The notes under the pieces were generated by a model that saw only the letters and a program-made list of their open reading frames with translations, was not told where the DNA came from and did no database searches. Of a DNA stretch of 9,425 nucleotides, positions 1 to 8,567 are shown in pieces. Every line of letters begins with the position of its first letter. The first letter of the stretch is position 1. The stretch comes from Methanobacterium sp. (GTDB lineage Archaea > Methanobacteriota > Methanobacteria > Methanobacteriales > Methanobacteriaceae): contig WASR01000280.1 of the NCBI GenBank assembly GCA_009712615.1, positions 1-9,425 on the forward strand. Direction: 5' to 3'. The translations under genes and the position numbers were made by a program.

Positions 1-4
1 ATGA

Positions 5-13
5 TTTATAAAT
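5..13 (+). promoter_or_regulatory. Candidate TATA box for ilvE
   Basis: TTTATAAAT resembles the archaeal TATA consensus. A start about 25 bp downstream would fall near 33-38 and give a leader of roughly 30 nt. That leader would include the GAGGG ribosome-binding site at 54-58, six nt before the ilvE ATG. Any BRE element lies at or beyond the window edge. The call rests on composition and spacing only, in AT-rich DNA. Confidence 0.45.
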
Positions 14-64
14 CTATTTATTGTAAGAATCACAATTATTATTAATTAAATTTGAGGGTTTACA

Positions 65-985
65 ATGGCATTTGATGAAAATGGAAAAATATGGTTTAAT
101 GGAAATTTTGTAGATTGGAAAGATGCGAATCTACACGTGCTCTCACATGTTGTTCACTACGGTACCAGCGTTTTTGAGGGAATAAGATGTTACGATACTA
201 AAAATGGTCCTGCAGTATTTCGTTTGCAAGACCACATCAAGAGGTTGATAAATTCAGGTAAAATATACAGGATGGAAATTCCCTACACTGTAGAAGATCT
301 AAGCCAGGCCGTGGTAGATACCGTAAAGATCAATCAATTAAAGGAGTGCTACATAAGACCTGTATCATTTAGAGGTTATGGAGAACTGGGCGTCTATCCA
401 TTGAACTGTCCAGTTGAAACTGTAGTAGCAGCTTGGGCATGGGGAAAATATCTCGGCGAGGAAGCCATTGAAAATGGAGTTGATATTGGAACCTCCAGTT
501 GGAGAAGAATGGCTCCAGGTACCATGCCAAACATGGCCAAGGCTGGTTCGAATTACATGAACTCACAGCTAGCTAAGATGGAATCAATAGCCAATGGATA
601 CGATGAAGCAATCATGCTAGACTATCAAGGAATGGTGAGTGAAGGAAGTGGAGAGAATATTTTCCTTGTTTTGGATGGAGTAATATACACACCCCCAATT
701 TCTTCTTCTCTATTATCAGGATTAACTAGGGACTCTGTTATCACCCTAGCGAAAAAACTTTCATTTGAAGTTCGTGAAGAGAATATTCCCCGAGAAATGT
801 TATACATAGCAGATGAAGTATTCTTAACAGGTACTGCAGCCGAAGTAACACCTGTTAGATCCATCGACAGAATTACTATTGGTAGTGGAACACGTGGCGA
901 AGTTACTAAAAAGATTCAAGAAAACTTCTTTTCCATAGTAAATGGGGAAGAAGAAGATGAATATGGTTGGCTTAGATATGTGTAA
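65..985 (+). CDS. ilvE: Branched-chain-amino-acid aminotransferase (class IV PLP enzyme)
   Basis: This enzyme catalyses the last step of valine, leucine and isoleucine synthesis in the cytoplasm, moving an amino group from glutamate to the branched-chain 2-oxo acids with pyridoxal phosphate. The 306-residue protein matches the usual length. Visible class IV fold marks are [11 protein letters not shown] (31-41), the PLP lysine K159 in the M-A-K-A-G-S-N-Y segment (157-164), [10 protein letters not shown] (191-200) with E193 and N198, and [12 protein letters not shown] (253-264). It ends in the typical Y-G-W-L motif. The ATG is preceded by GAGGG with good spacing, and no earlier in-frame start is needed. 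The gene appears to stand alone: an inverted repeat and an AT-rich gap separate it from uppP. D-amino acid transaminase or aminodeoxychorismate lyase share the fold, but the length and the C-terminal Y-G-W-L favour IlvE. Confidence 0.95.
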   Translation: MAFDENGKIWFNGNFVDWKDANLHVLSHVVHYGTSVFEGIRCYDTKNGPAVFRLQDHIKRLINSGKIYRMEIPYTVEDLSQAVVDTVKINQLKECYIRPVSFRGYGELGVYPLNCPVETVVAAWAWGKYLGEEAIENGVDIGTSSWRRMAPGTMPNMAKAGSNYMNSQLAKMESIANGYDEAIMLDYQGMVSEGSGENIFLVLDGVIYTPPISSSLLSGLTRDSVITLAKKLSFEVREENIPREMLYIADEVFLTGTAAEVTPVRSIDRITIGSGTRGEVTKKIQENFFSIVNGEEEDEYGWLRYV

Positions 986-993
986 CCACTTGA

Positions 994-1035
994 GTTATAA
1001 GTTATAACAAATAACTTAGAAGTTATAACTTATAA
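994..1035. repeat. Perfect inverted repeat with paired GTTATAAC palindromes
   Basis: The left arm at 995-1008 (TTATAAGTTATAAC) is the exact reverse complement of the right arm at 1022-1035, with a 13-nt spacer. Each arm contains GTTATAAC, itself an 8-bp perfect palindrome, at 1001-1008 and 1022-1029. The copies are 21 bp apart, about two helical turns. The element starts 8 nt after the ilvE stop and lies just upstream of uppP. It could be an operator for a dimeric or tetrameric regulator, or an RNA hairpin ending ilvE transcripts. The stem has almost no GC, so a strong RNA terminator is less likely. Confidence 0.8.
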
Positions 1036-1049
1036 TTATTCATATAATT
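1030..1049 (+). promoter_or_regulatory. Candidate uppP promoter (TATA-like)
   Basis: Two overlapping TATA-like stretches occur here: TTATAATTA from 1030 and ATATAATT at 1042-1049. The first gives a start near 1057-1061 and a short leader that still includes the AGGTG site (1065-1069). The second would start at or after that site, so it fits less well. The first box overlaps the right arm of the inverted repeat, which would suit repression by a protein bound there. This is inference; the AT richness makes chance matches likely. Confidence 0.3.
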
Positions 1050-1076
1050 TTACTATTTTAAAAAAGGTGTTTATAA

Positions 1077-1898
1077 ATGGATATTGTACAAGCTATAATT
1101 TTAGGTATAATACAAGGATTGACGGAATTTTTGCCAGTCAGTAGTTCAGCACATTTAGTTTTCATGACTGATATTCTACATCTCCCTCAAAACGTTGCAT
1201 TCGACACAGTACTCCACTTGGGAACTTTGGTTGCTGTAGTAGGGTACTTCTGGAAGGATATAATTGAAATTATTCAAGCATTCTTTTCAAGCATTCTAGA
1301 CCTGTTTAGAGGTAAATTTAAACAAGGTTTGAGTGATGAGCCCTTCAAAAAACTTTCATGGTTAATAATAATAGGAACAATACCCGCAGGATTAGCAGGA
1401 ATTCTTTTAAAAAATGAGTTCGAAGCCCTATTCAACAACATACTTTACGTAGGCATATTCCTTATTATAACTGGTATCTTATTATGGGCCTCAGAACGAG
1501 TAAAACCAGGCCATAAAGATGTTAAAGATATGACATTAAAAAATGCTATCGTGATAGGTATATTTCAAGCTTTATCAATTGCTCCAGGAATCTCAAGATC
1601 AGGATCAACAATTGCTGCAGGTTTATATTCCGGATTAAACAGGGAACTAGCAGCCAGATACAGCTTTTTATTATCAATTCCAGCCATATTAGGAGCTGCA
1701 TTAGTCCAAGTTAAGGATATAACCTCTTTTGATGCAACAAGCGGAGTTCTATTAGCAGGATTTTTAGCTGCCCTCATCTTCGGATACTTGGCAATAAAAT
1801 TGCTAATGAAAATAATAAAAGAAAGAACACTGATGATATTTGCATACTACTGTTGGGTTGTAGGTATTATTTCCATCATCCTAACATTAGCGATGTAA
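1077..1898 (+). CDS. uppP: Undecaprenyl-diphosphate phosphatase (BacA/UppP family)
   Basis: This is an integral membrane phosphatase that converts polyprenyl diphosphate to the monophosphate, regenerating the lipid carrier used for cell-wall or glycan export. At 273 residues it has the same length as the E. coli enzyme. The first signature is Q13-G-L-T-E17-F-L-P-V-S-S-S-A-H26, covering the (E/Q)xxxE motif, catalytic-region serines and the histidine. The second is PGISRSGST (170-178) with R174. Several hydrophobic helices are visible, roughly at 46-58, 94-111, 122-138, 192-211, 222-245 and 253-272. AGGTG (1065-1069) sits 7 nt before the ATG. Methanobacteriales pseudomurein precursors are known to use undecaprenyl-type carriers, so a role in wall synthesis fits, but the archaeal substrate is inferred. 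It is probably monocistronic, because the next gene points the other way. Confidence 0.94.
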   Translation: MDIVQAIILGIIQGLTEFLPVSSSAHLVFMTDILHLPQNVAFDTVLHLGTLVAVVGYFWKDIIEIIQAFFSSILDLFRGKFKQGLSDEPFKKLSWLIIIGTIPAGLAGILLKNEFEALFNNILYVGIFLIITGILLWASERVKPGHKDVKDMTLKNAIVIGIFQALSIAPGISRSGSTIAAGLYSGLNRELAARYSFLLSIPAILGAALVQVKDITSFDATSGVLLAGFLAALIFGYLAIKLLMKIIKERTLMIFAYYCWVVGIISIILTLAM

Positions 1899-1920
1899 TT
1901 TTAATATCTACATCATCTTC

Positions 1921-1935
1921 TTTTTTTAAAAAAAA
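1921..1935. terminator. Bidirectional T-run/A-run terminator between convergent genes
   Basis: T7 at 1921-1927 is followed directly by A8 at 1928-1935. On the forward strand the T7 gives a U-tract 22 nt after the uppP stop. On the reverse strand the A8 reads as T8 shortly after the cobT-like stop. Archaeal RNA polymerase commonly terminates on oligo-T without a strong hairpin, so this compact block could serve both genes. Confidence 0.6.
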
Positions 1936-1950
1936 TATTTTAAATTTGAA

Positions 1951-3021
1951 TTAAAAAATTTCTTTACATAGCTGTTCTGTTTTAGCTCTAATTTCATCCA
2001 CTGATTTTCCCTTTAATAATGCTGCAAACATCGCTCCTCCAGCACCCACACCCTCTTTAACAGAACCTTTAGTGTAGTTTACCAGACCTTCAGTATTGGA
2101 TTTCTCAAAGTAAGGATCAACTGCAAACACTGTTATATTCCCAATTTGTCTCGCTAAATATATTAGATCCGAACTTTCATCTTCCGCAACAAATATTGTG
2201 GTTGCAATGAAAAGTTCACTGAAATCGTAATCAGGATTTAATGCCTTAATAACTGCACAAACCGCTGTCATTTGAGTTCCACCAGCAAGAGTGACAGGAA
2301 TATTGCTCCCCATAACAATACCGGCTACAGCAGGAATCATTGGATCTCCCACTGAATCAATCGCTTTAAATGGTTCATCAATAAGATCTCCGGGTTTGTA
2401 TCCTGCTGCTAGAAGCCCGGCTTCAACAGTTTTGTGTTTTAAATCATGGGGGTTTTCAGGTGTGCTCCCACTGATCTTATGATCAACATCATATCCCAAG
2501 GCAGTTAAAACTCCAAGAGCTGTTGTAGTTCCAGCAGGTGTGCTTTCTCCAATAATTAGATGATCTGTTATCTTAGAAAGAGTTTTGCCGAGGATTACTC
2601 CTTTGTTAAAAATTTCTTCAGAATTTGATAGTGCATTGCCATTACCAATATTGCTTCCAGGCATTGCGTTAATATTAACATATGGAACATTTGGTTTGAC
2701 TGCAGCCCCAGCATCCGCCACCATAAACGGAACTTCTGATAAATCTATAGAAGCCTTTGTAATAACTGCAGGTGTTGGTGCTGATCCACCATTAACAACC
2801 GTTTTTGGAATTTCTGAAAGACAAATTGGGCTTCCCAATATAACCAATTCTACATCTGCAGCAGGAGTATAGTCTGTAAGTTCTGGAGTAGCTCCTGCCC
2901 CTGTTATTCCAGGAATTCTAGATGTTTCAGTGCTCGCTATAACACATAAAAATAATGAGTCCTTATCTTTTAAATTATCAATTCTATCTGATGATCCGTA
3001 ACATTTAATTGCTTCATCCAT
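1951..3021 (-). CDS. cobT: CobT-type nicotinate-nucleotide:base phosphoribosyltransferase (UPF0284 family)
   Basis: This is probably the archaeal/cyanobacterial CobT relative that activates the lower-ligand base of cobamides by transferring phosphoribose from nicotinate mononucleotide. Methanogens need cobamides for methyl transfer. With the ATG at 3021 the protein has 356 residues. Visible conserved segments are GESTPAGTTTA (158-168), VGDPMIPAVAG (224-234), the LAGGTQMTAV segment (245-254) and KEGVGAGG (322-329). E323 is the likely counterpart of the catalytic glutamate of bacterial CobT. A TTG at 3057 would add 12 residues, but the ATG at 3021 has a GGTGAGG site at 3030-3024, so I chose the ATG. 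The gene is transcribed alone, convergent to uppP and divergent from kae1. The family assignment is strong. The exact base used (for example 5-hydroxybenzimidazole in this lineage) is inference. Confidence 0.88.
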   Translation of the reverse strand: MDEAIKCYGSSDRIDNLKDKDSLFLCVIASTETSRIPGITGAGATPELTDYTPAADVELVILGSPICLSEIPKTVVNGGSAPTPAVITKASIDLSEVPFMVADAGAAVKPNVPYVNINAMPGSNIGNGNALSNSEEIFNKGVILGKTLSKITDHLIIGESTPAGTTTALGVLTALGYDVDHKISGSTPENPHDLKHKTVEAGLLAAGYKPGDLIDEPFKAIDSVGDPMIPAVAGIVMGSNIPVTLAGGTQMTAVCAVIKALNPDYDFSELFIATTIFVAEDESSDLIYLARQIGNITVFAVDPYFEKSNTEGLVNYTKGSVKEGVGAGGAMFAALLKGKSVDEIRAKTEQLCKEIF

Positions 3022-3057
3022 TGCCTCACCTTCAAAGTAGTTATTGTTATGAAACAA

Positions 3058-3066
3058 GATATAAGT
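3058..3066 (-). promoter_or_regulatory. Candidate TATA box for the cobT-like gene
   Basis: On the reverse strand this reads ACTTATATC. A start about 25 bp downstream would be near 3036, leaving a leader of about 15 nt that still contains the GGTGAGG site. An alternative box, GTTTAAAT at 3085-3078, would start near 3055. The placement also supports an ATG start at 3021, because transcripts starting near 3036 would not include the upstream TTG. Confidence 0.35.
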
Positions 3067-3092
3067 AATGATAGCCCATTTAAACCTTAAAG

Positions 3093-3101
3093 AAATATAA
3101 T
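3093..3101 (+). promoter_or_regulatory. Candidate TATA box for the kae1-bud32 operon
   Basis: AAATATAAT follows a purine-rich stretch that could act as a BRE. A start about 25 bp downstream, near 3122-3127, would give a leader of about 35 nt ending in GTGAT (3151-3155) just before the ATG. It shares the 137-bp divergent region with the cobT-like promoter; the two boxes are about 35 bp apart and back to back. Confidence 0.4.
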
Positions 3102-3158
3102 GATGACGAATTTTAAAGAATTTGAAGAATAAAAGAGGGTACTAATTAAAGTGATTAG

Positions 3159-4793
<1,635 letters not shown>

Positions 4794-4817
4794 AAAAATT
4801 TGGTGATGGTGACAATA

Positions 4818-5378
4818 ATGAAGATAACATTTATAACTGGTAACCAACACAAAGTAAAAGAAGCCAGAGGTATCTTTGATAACTTTGGAATCGAACTGGA
4901 ACATGTTGACTTTGGCTACCCAGAAATCCAAGGAGATTTGGTAGATGTAGCAAAATTCGGTGCTAAACATGTAGCTGTGCGTCTTGGCAAGCCAGTAATA
5001 GTAGAAGACGCTGGAATTTTCATAAAATCCCTCAAATGGTTTCCTGGAACATATTCATCGTATGTTCAAGATACAATTGGAAATGAGGGCATATTAAAAC
5101 TAATGAGTGATAATTCAGATAGATATGCCGAATTCAGGTCGGCTGTTGGGTTCTGCACCCCCAAAACCGAGCCCGAGATTTTTTTAGGCACTGTCAGCGG
5201 AACAATAGGTAATTCAGAGCAGGGTGAACATGGTTTTGCATACGATCCCTTATTTATCCCAGAAGGATATTCAGAATCCTTTGGAGAACTGATTACCAAC
5301 GAAAAAAATAAATTTTCACACCGTAGAAATTCACTTGAAAAGTTTGCAGTATGGTATAAAGATTACGTAGGTGATTAA
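4818..5378 (+). CDS. rdgB: XTP/dITP diphosphatase (HAM1/RdgB family)
   Basis: This is a house-cleaning pyrophosphatase that hydrolyses dITP, XTP and related deaminated purine nucleotides to the monophosphate, keeping them out of DNA and RNA. The 186-residue protein is the usual size for the family. Motifs are [10 protein letters not shown] (7-16), VEDAGIF (62-68) with D64, [12 protein letters not shown] (139-150) and SHR (167-169). The position after the key aspartate has A where many homologues carry S, a common variant. The ATG at 4818 is chosen because the conserved M-K-I-T-F-I-T-G-N start lies there, with GGTGA 5 nt upstream. Upstream TTG, GTG and ATG codons at 4800-4808 lack a site of their own. 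The stop codon abuts the rps15 ATG with no gap, so the two are probably translationally coupled. Confidence 0.93.
   Translation: MKITFITGNQHKVKEARGIFDNFGIELEHVDFGYPEIQGDLVDVAKFGAKHVAVRLGKPVIVEDAGIFIKSLKWFPGTYSSYVQDTIGNEGILKLMSDNSDRYAEFRSAVGFCTPKTEPEIFLGTVSGTIGNSEQGEHGFAYDPLFIPEGYSESFGELITNEKNKFSHRRNSLEKFAVWYKDYVGD
5370..5375 (+). promoter_or_regulatory. Ribosome-binding site of rps15 embedded in the end of rdgB
   Basis: GGTGAT forms the last two sense codons of rdgB (Gly-Asp). It is followed by the TAA stop and then at once by the rps15 ATG. The 3-nt spacing matches kae1 and acnX in the same operon. A ribosome finishing rdgB would cover this site, consistent with coupled translation. Confidence 0.7.
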
Positions 5379-5780
5379 ATGGCAGCAAAACCTGAATGGA
5401 CAGAATATTCAAACGAAGAAATAGAAGAATTAATATTAAAACTCAGAAAAGAGGGAAAATCCACAAGTGTAATTGGAGTCATACTCCGAGATCAGTACGG
5501 AATTCCTGATGTTAAAGCAGTAACCGGTTTAAAAATTACTGCGGTGCTAGAAAAACACGGACAAACAGAAGAATACCCTGAAGAACTCATAAATCTCATA
5601 AAAAAAGCAGTTAATATCAGGGACCACTTAGAAGAAAATCCAAAGGACCTACACACCAAGAGGGGTTTGAGGATTATCGAATCCAAAATCAGAAGACTGG
5701 TTAGATACTATGTAAGGGAAGGTGTGCTCCCTGAAGGTTGGAGATATGATCCAAAAACAGCAGCACTCCTTGTTAAATAA
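5379..5780 (+). CDS. rps15: Small-subunit ribosomal protein uS15
   Basis: This is a primary 16S rRNA-binding protein of the 30S subunit platform, of the archaeal/eukaryotic S15 (eukaryotic S13) type. The helical core is clear: S-x-I-G-x-I-L-R-D-x-Y-G-I-P spans about 30-43, [19 protein letters not shown] (89-107) is the rRNA-binding segment, and [15 protein letters not shown] (117-131) is the archaeal-type C-terminal tail. At 133 residues it begins directly at the P-E-W region. It lacks the basic N-terminal extension of about 18 residues that I recall from many archaeal homologues such as the Methanocaldococcus protein; this may be normal for Methanobacteriales. Its ATG touches the rdgB stop, and its 3' end overlaps the start of the recJ-like gene. 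Confidence 0.96.
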   Translation: MAAKPEWTEYSNEEIEELILKLRKEGKSTSVIGVILRDQYGIPDVKAVTGLKITAVLEKHGQTEEYPEELINLIKKAVNIRDHLEENPKDLHTKRGLRIIESKIRRLVRYYVREGVLPEGWRYDPKTAALLVK

Positions 5781-7107
5781 GGCCGAAGAAGCCTGCGAAT
5801 TACTTGGCAGGCATCTTGATCAGGATCATGTTGTGAGAATTATTTCTCACAACGATGCTGATGGAATTTCCGCTGCAGGTGTAATGTGTAATGCAGTAGC
5901 CAAACAGGAAGGAAAATTCCACGTCACTATTATACCCAGATTAAAGGATGAAAATATAGCTAAATTCCTGAAAGAAAAATATAAATTGTTTATTTTTTGT
6001 GACATGGGAAGTGGCAATCTTAAAGGGATTAAAAGACTTAAAGGTGATGTGATCATCGCAGACCATCATCAGACTATTGATTCTAAAGAAGAATTACCAG
6101 ATTCCATAGTACATGTGAATCCACACCTCTATGAATTAGATGGAACAAAAGATGTTAGTGGTTCAGGAGTAACTTACCTAACTGTCAGGCCAATGGAATG
6201 CAAAAATCTTGCAGGATTGGCATTGGTTGGAGCATTTGGAGATATGCAATACAAAGATGGATTCACCGGTGTCAACAAAATGATACAAGACGATGGTGTG
6301 GACTCTGGAAACATCGAAATAAGGGAAGACCTCAAAATTGCATACAGATCAAATGAACCCCTTTATAAAGCTTTATCCTATACAATAAATCCCGTTCTGA
6401 AAGGAATTTCAGGAGACGAAGAAGGAGCTGTGACATTCCTCGAAAAAATTGGTATATCCTATGGAATCAAATTCACAGAGCTGAGCAACGAAGAGAAGGA
6501 TATTTTGAAAGCAGAACTGGTTAAGATAAATCCAAAAATATTTGGTGATGTTTTTACGATCCCATCTGAAGTACCAGAATTAACCAATCTCGAAGAATAT
6601 TCAAACATACTAGATGCATGTGGAAAAAATAAAAAACATGGAATCGGGCTAAGCATTTGTATTGGGGACAGAAACGATTCAATACAAGAGGCTCAGAAAC
6701 TGGTGAAAAGTTACAGAGAAGATCTGGTACATGGAATTGGATGGATCAAAAAAGAAGGATCTGTGATTCAAGACAACATACAATACATTTACACCGAAGA
6801 AAAACGGAAAAAACGTATAATGGGTACCTTATCAAGTATAGGCCTTGATCTTGAGATTCTAGATCCTGGTAAACCTGTATTGGCCATGTCAAGAATGGAT
6901 AACATCATCAAAGTATCTGGAAGAACAACCACAGAAATGACTGAAATGGGAGTTAATTTAGGATATGCATTAGAAAATGCATCTAAAAGCTTTAACGGAT
7001 CCGGTGGCGGACATAATATTGCAGCTGGTGCTGTGATTCCATACAGAGAAATGGATAACTTCCTGAACCTGGTGGATGAAATTGTAAGGACCCAGATAAA
7101 TTCCTAA
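5746..7107 (+). CDS. recJ: RecJ-like DHH/DHHA1 single-strand exonuclease (archaeal GAN type)
   Basis: This is an archaeal RecJ/Cdc45-family nuclease. Studied relatives bind GINS in the replisome and degrade single-stranded DNA or RNA with Mn2+ or Mg2+. From the ATG the protein has 453 residues. Phosphoesterase motifs are HNDADG (35-40), CDMGSG (85-90), ADHHQT (105-110, the DHH triad) and GAFGD (162-166). A C-terminal DHHA1 domain ends in [11 protein letters not shown] (418-428). All expected acidic and histidine ligands appear present, so it should be an active nuclease rather than a Cdc45-like inactive form. The start is uncertain. GTG at 5722, ATG at 5746 (GGAG close upstream) and TTG at 5770 are in frame, overlapping rps15 by 59, 35 or 11 nt. 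Clear homology begins only after about residue 10, so all three are compatible with the family. rps15 next to this nuclease is a familiar archaeal arrangement. Confidence 0.92.
   Translation: MIQKQQHSLLNKAEEACELLGRHLDQDHVVRIISHNDADGISAAGVMCNAVAKQEGKFHVTIIPRLKDENIAKFLKEKYKLFIFCDMGSGNLKGIKRLKGDVIIADHHQTIDSKEELPDSIVHVNPHLYELDGTKDVSGSGVTYLTVRPMECKNLAGLALVGAFGDMQYKDGFTGVNKMIQDDGVDSGNIEIREDLKIAYRSNEPLYKALSYTINPVLKGISGDEEGAVTFLEKIGISYGIKFTELSNEEKDILKAELVKINPKIFGDVFTIPSEVPELTNLEEYSNILDACGKNKKHGIGLSICIGDRNDSIQEAQKLVKSYREDLVHGIGWIKKEGSVIQDNIQYIYTEEKRKKRIMGTLSSIGLDLEILDPGKPVLAMSRMDNIIKVSGRTTTEMTEMGVNLGYALENASKSFNGSGGGHNIAAGAVIPYREMDNFLNLVDEIVRTQINS
5830..5853 (+). repeat. Perfect 10-bp hairpin within the start of recJ
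   Basis: GTTGTGAGAA at 5830-5839 and TTCTCACAAC at 5844-5853 are exact reverse complements around a TTAT loop. The element lies 50 nt after the rps15 stop and encodes the V-V-R-I-I-S-H-N residues leading into DHH motif I. As mRNA it would form a compact stem-loop that could affect stability, processing or translation between the ribosomal protein and the nuclease. It may also be a coincidence of codon choice. Confidence 0.6.
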
Positions 7108-7133
7108 TAGATAAAATAAACTAAAGTGATTCT

Positions 7134-8324
7134 ATGCACTTGACAAAAGAAGAAGAAAGGATGTATGAAGGGGAAGATGGTTCTGCTGTTGCAAAATCAA
7201 TGGAAATATTAGTAGCATTAGGAGATATCTACGGTGCAGAAAAACTGGTCAGTATAAGTTCAGCACAGATATCTGGAGTGTCCTATAAAACCATTGGCGA
7301 TGCAGGACTAGAATATCTTCAAGAACTTTCAGTGGATGCTCATGTAAGGGTTCCATCAACATTGAACCCTGCAGGTGTTGATTTGGAGATCTGGAAGGAA
7401 CTTGGATTTTCTGAAGAATTCACATTAAAACAACAGGCCATTGTGGAGGCCTACCAGAAAATGGGTGTTTCAACCACCTGCACTTGTACACCATACTTAG
7501 TTGGAAATGTACCAACACTGGGGGCACACATTGCATGGTCTGAATCATCGGCTGTTTGTTATGCCAATTCTGTGCTTGGAGCTAGAACAAATCGTGAAGG
7601 TGGACCTGGAGCATTATCAGCCGCCATATGTGGTAGAACAGCTGAATATGGGTATCATTTAGATGAAGCCAGGAAACCTGTTTTAGTTGTGGATGTTGAT
7701 ACTGAAATTCAAGGATCAGACTACGGTGCACTCGGATATCTTGTTGGGAACAAAGTTGGAGGAGGAGTACCTTATTTCAAGTTCAAAAATCATCCTGGAA
7801 CAGACCAGCTTAAATGGTTGGGAGCCGCACTTGCATCTTCAGGGTCTGTAGCACTGTATCATGTAGAAAATGTAACTCCAGAAAGTTCATGGGCTGAACA
7901 ATACACTCTAAACGAAGAAATTGAAACAATTTCTATAGGAAGAGAGGATATTGATGAAACCCGAACTGCCTTGACAACATCAGATAAAAAACCAGACCTG
8001 ATATGCGTAGGATGTCCTCATGCTTCACTAGAAGAAATTAAACAGGTTGCAGATCTGTTAGAAGGACGAGAAATAAAAAATATGGTTTGGGTATGCACAT
8101 CAATTTCGATTAAGGCAGCTGCAGATAGAATGGGTTACACTGAAACCATAGAAAATGCTGGTGGAAAGCTAGTTTGCGACACATGCATGGTAGTTGCACC
8201 TGTTGAACAACTAGAATACAAAGTGGTTGGTGTGGACTCAGCCAAAGCAGCAAACTACGTGCCAAACATGTGCGGACTGGATGTAGTGTACAACGAACTG
8301 GAAAATTTAATAATATACAAATAA
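7134..8324 (+). CDS. acnX: Aconitase X / phosphomevalonate dehydratase large subunit
   Basis: This belongs to the aconitase X (DUF521) family. In archaea the large and small subunits together dehydrate (R)-5-phosphomevalonate to trans-anhydromevalonate 5-phosphate, an early step of the modified mevalonate pathway to membrane isoprenoids. The 396-residue length is typical. Family marks include [10 protein letters not shown] (72-81), TCTPYLVGN (117-125), AWSESSAV (134-141), [19 protein letters not shown] (143-161) and GGGVPYF (209-215). Candidate iron-sulfur ligands are C118, C294 (V-G-C-P-H) and C348/C351 (V-C-D-T-C). The assignment of individual cysteines is inference. The start is fixed by GTGAT at 7126-7130, 3 nt before the ATG. 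It is last in the operon, 26 nt after recJ. The small subunit (DUF126) is not adjacent; the next gene is an unrelated phosphatase. A cis-3-hydroxyproline dehydratase role, as in some bacterial members, is unlikely here. Confidence 0.9.
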   Translation: MHLTKEEERMYEGEDGSAVAKSMEILVALGDIYGAEKLVSISSAQISGVSYKTIGDAGLEYLQELSVDAHVRVPSTLNPAGVDLEIWKELGFSEEFTLKQQAIVEAYQKMGVSTTCTCTPYLVGNVPTLGAHIAWSESSAVCYANSVLGARTNREGGPGALSAAICGRTAEYGYHLDEARKPVLVVDVDTEIQGSDYGALGYLVGNKVGGGVPYFKFKNHPGTDQLKWLGAALASSGSVALYHVENVTPESSWAEQYTLNEEIETISIGREDIDETRTALTTSDKKPDLICVGCPHASLEEIKQVADLLEGREIKNMVWVCTSISIKAAADRMGYTETIENAGGKLVCDTCMVVAPVEQLEYKVVGVDSAKAANYVPNMCGLDVVYNELENLIIYK

Positions 8325-8345
8325 TTTTTTAAATTTAACTTTTTT
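8325..8345 (+). terminator. Oligo-T terminator after acnX
   Basis: T6 at 8325-8330 follows the acnX stop directly, and a second T6 lies at 8340-8345. There is no convincing GC-rich hairpin. Repeated oligo-T tracts are a usual archaeal transcription end signal, and the position fits the end of the five-gene operon. Confidence 0.5.
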
Positions 8346-8396
8346 AGATACAGGTGATGGTTTGTTTTTAGTTTCTGTAACCCAAATTTTAAATAT

Positions 8397-8405
8397 TTTA
8401 TAAAA
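8397..8405 (+). promoter_or_regulatory. Possible TATA box upstream of the HAD gene
   Basis: TTTATAAAA lies in a 243-bp gap (8325-8567) that shows no gene on either strand longer than a short shadow frame. A start about 25 bp downstream would give a leader of roughly 140 nt containing the dyad at 8465-8489. A nearer alternative, TTTAAAT at 8488-8494, would give a leader of about 50 nt. The DNA is so AT-rich that neither can be preferred with confidence. Confidence 0.25.
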
Positions 8406-8464
8406 AAAGATATATTTAGTTTTTTAGTTTGATGCAAATATGATAATTCATTTTAATTGCAGAT

Positions 8465-8489
8465 AACCAAACTAATATTAGCATTGGTT
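8465..8489. repeat. Nested dyad: AACCAA arms around a CTAATATTAG palindrome
   Basis: AACCAA (8465-8470) pairs with TTGGTT (8484-8489). Between them lies the 10-bp perfect palindrome CTAATATTAG (8472-8481), offset by one base on the left and two on the right. With that slight asymmetry, 22 of 25 bases belong to complementary arms. It is about 80 bp before the HAD gene start and could be an operator or a leader hairpin. Confidence 0.55.
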
Positions 8490-8567
8490 TAAATGACAAA
8501 GTTCAGTTTAATGTTTAGTCCACTTCAATTGTAATTTGTTAACTGATTAAAGTACATGAGGCTAATT

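Noticed and set aside
369..566. Reverse-strand open frames inside ilvE (369-566, 625-864)
   Set aside because: Shadows of a well-supported enzyme gene, with no recognisable motifs or ribosome-binding sites.
2291..2872. Forward open frames opposite the cobT-like gene (2291-2482, 2585-2872)
   Set aside because: Antisense to a conserved protein, composition mirrors the other strand, and no start signal is seen.
3022..3057. TTG start at 3057 adding 12 residues to the cobT-like protein
   Set aside because: ATG 3021 has a strong GGTGAGG site at correct spacing, and the extra residues would cover that site.
6657..6848. Forward frame of 63 codons within recJ
   Set aside because: Out-of-frame shadow of the nuclease, with no ribosome-binding site.
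8353..8370. GGTGATGG with an ATG at 8356, looking like a translation start
   Set aside because: The frame stops after four codons, so no gene is supported.
8255..8437. Reverse-strand frame of 60 codons at the acnX end and gap
   Set aside because: Lysine/asparagine/leucine-rich AT-driven frame overlapping the conserved acnX 3' end; no start signal.
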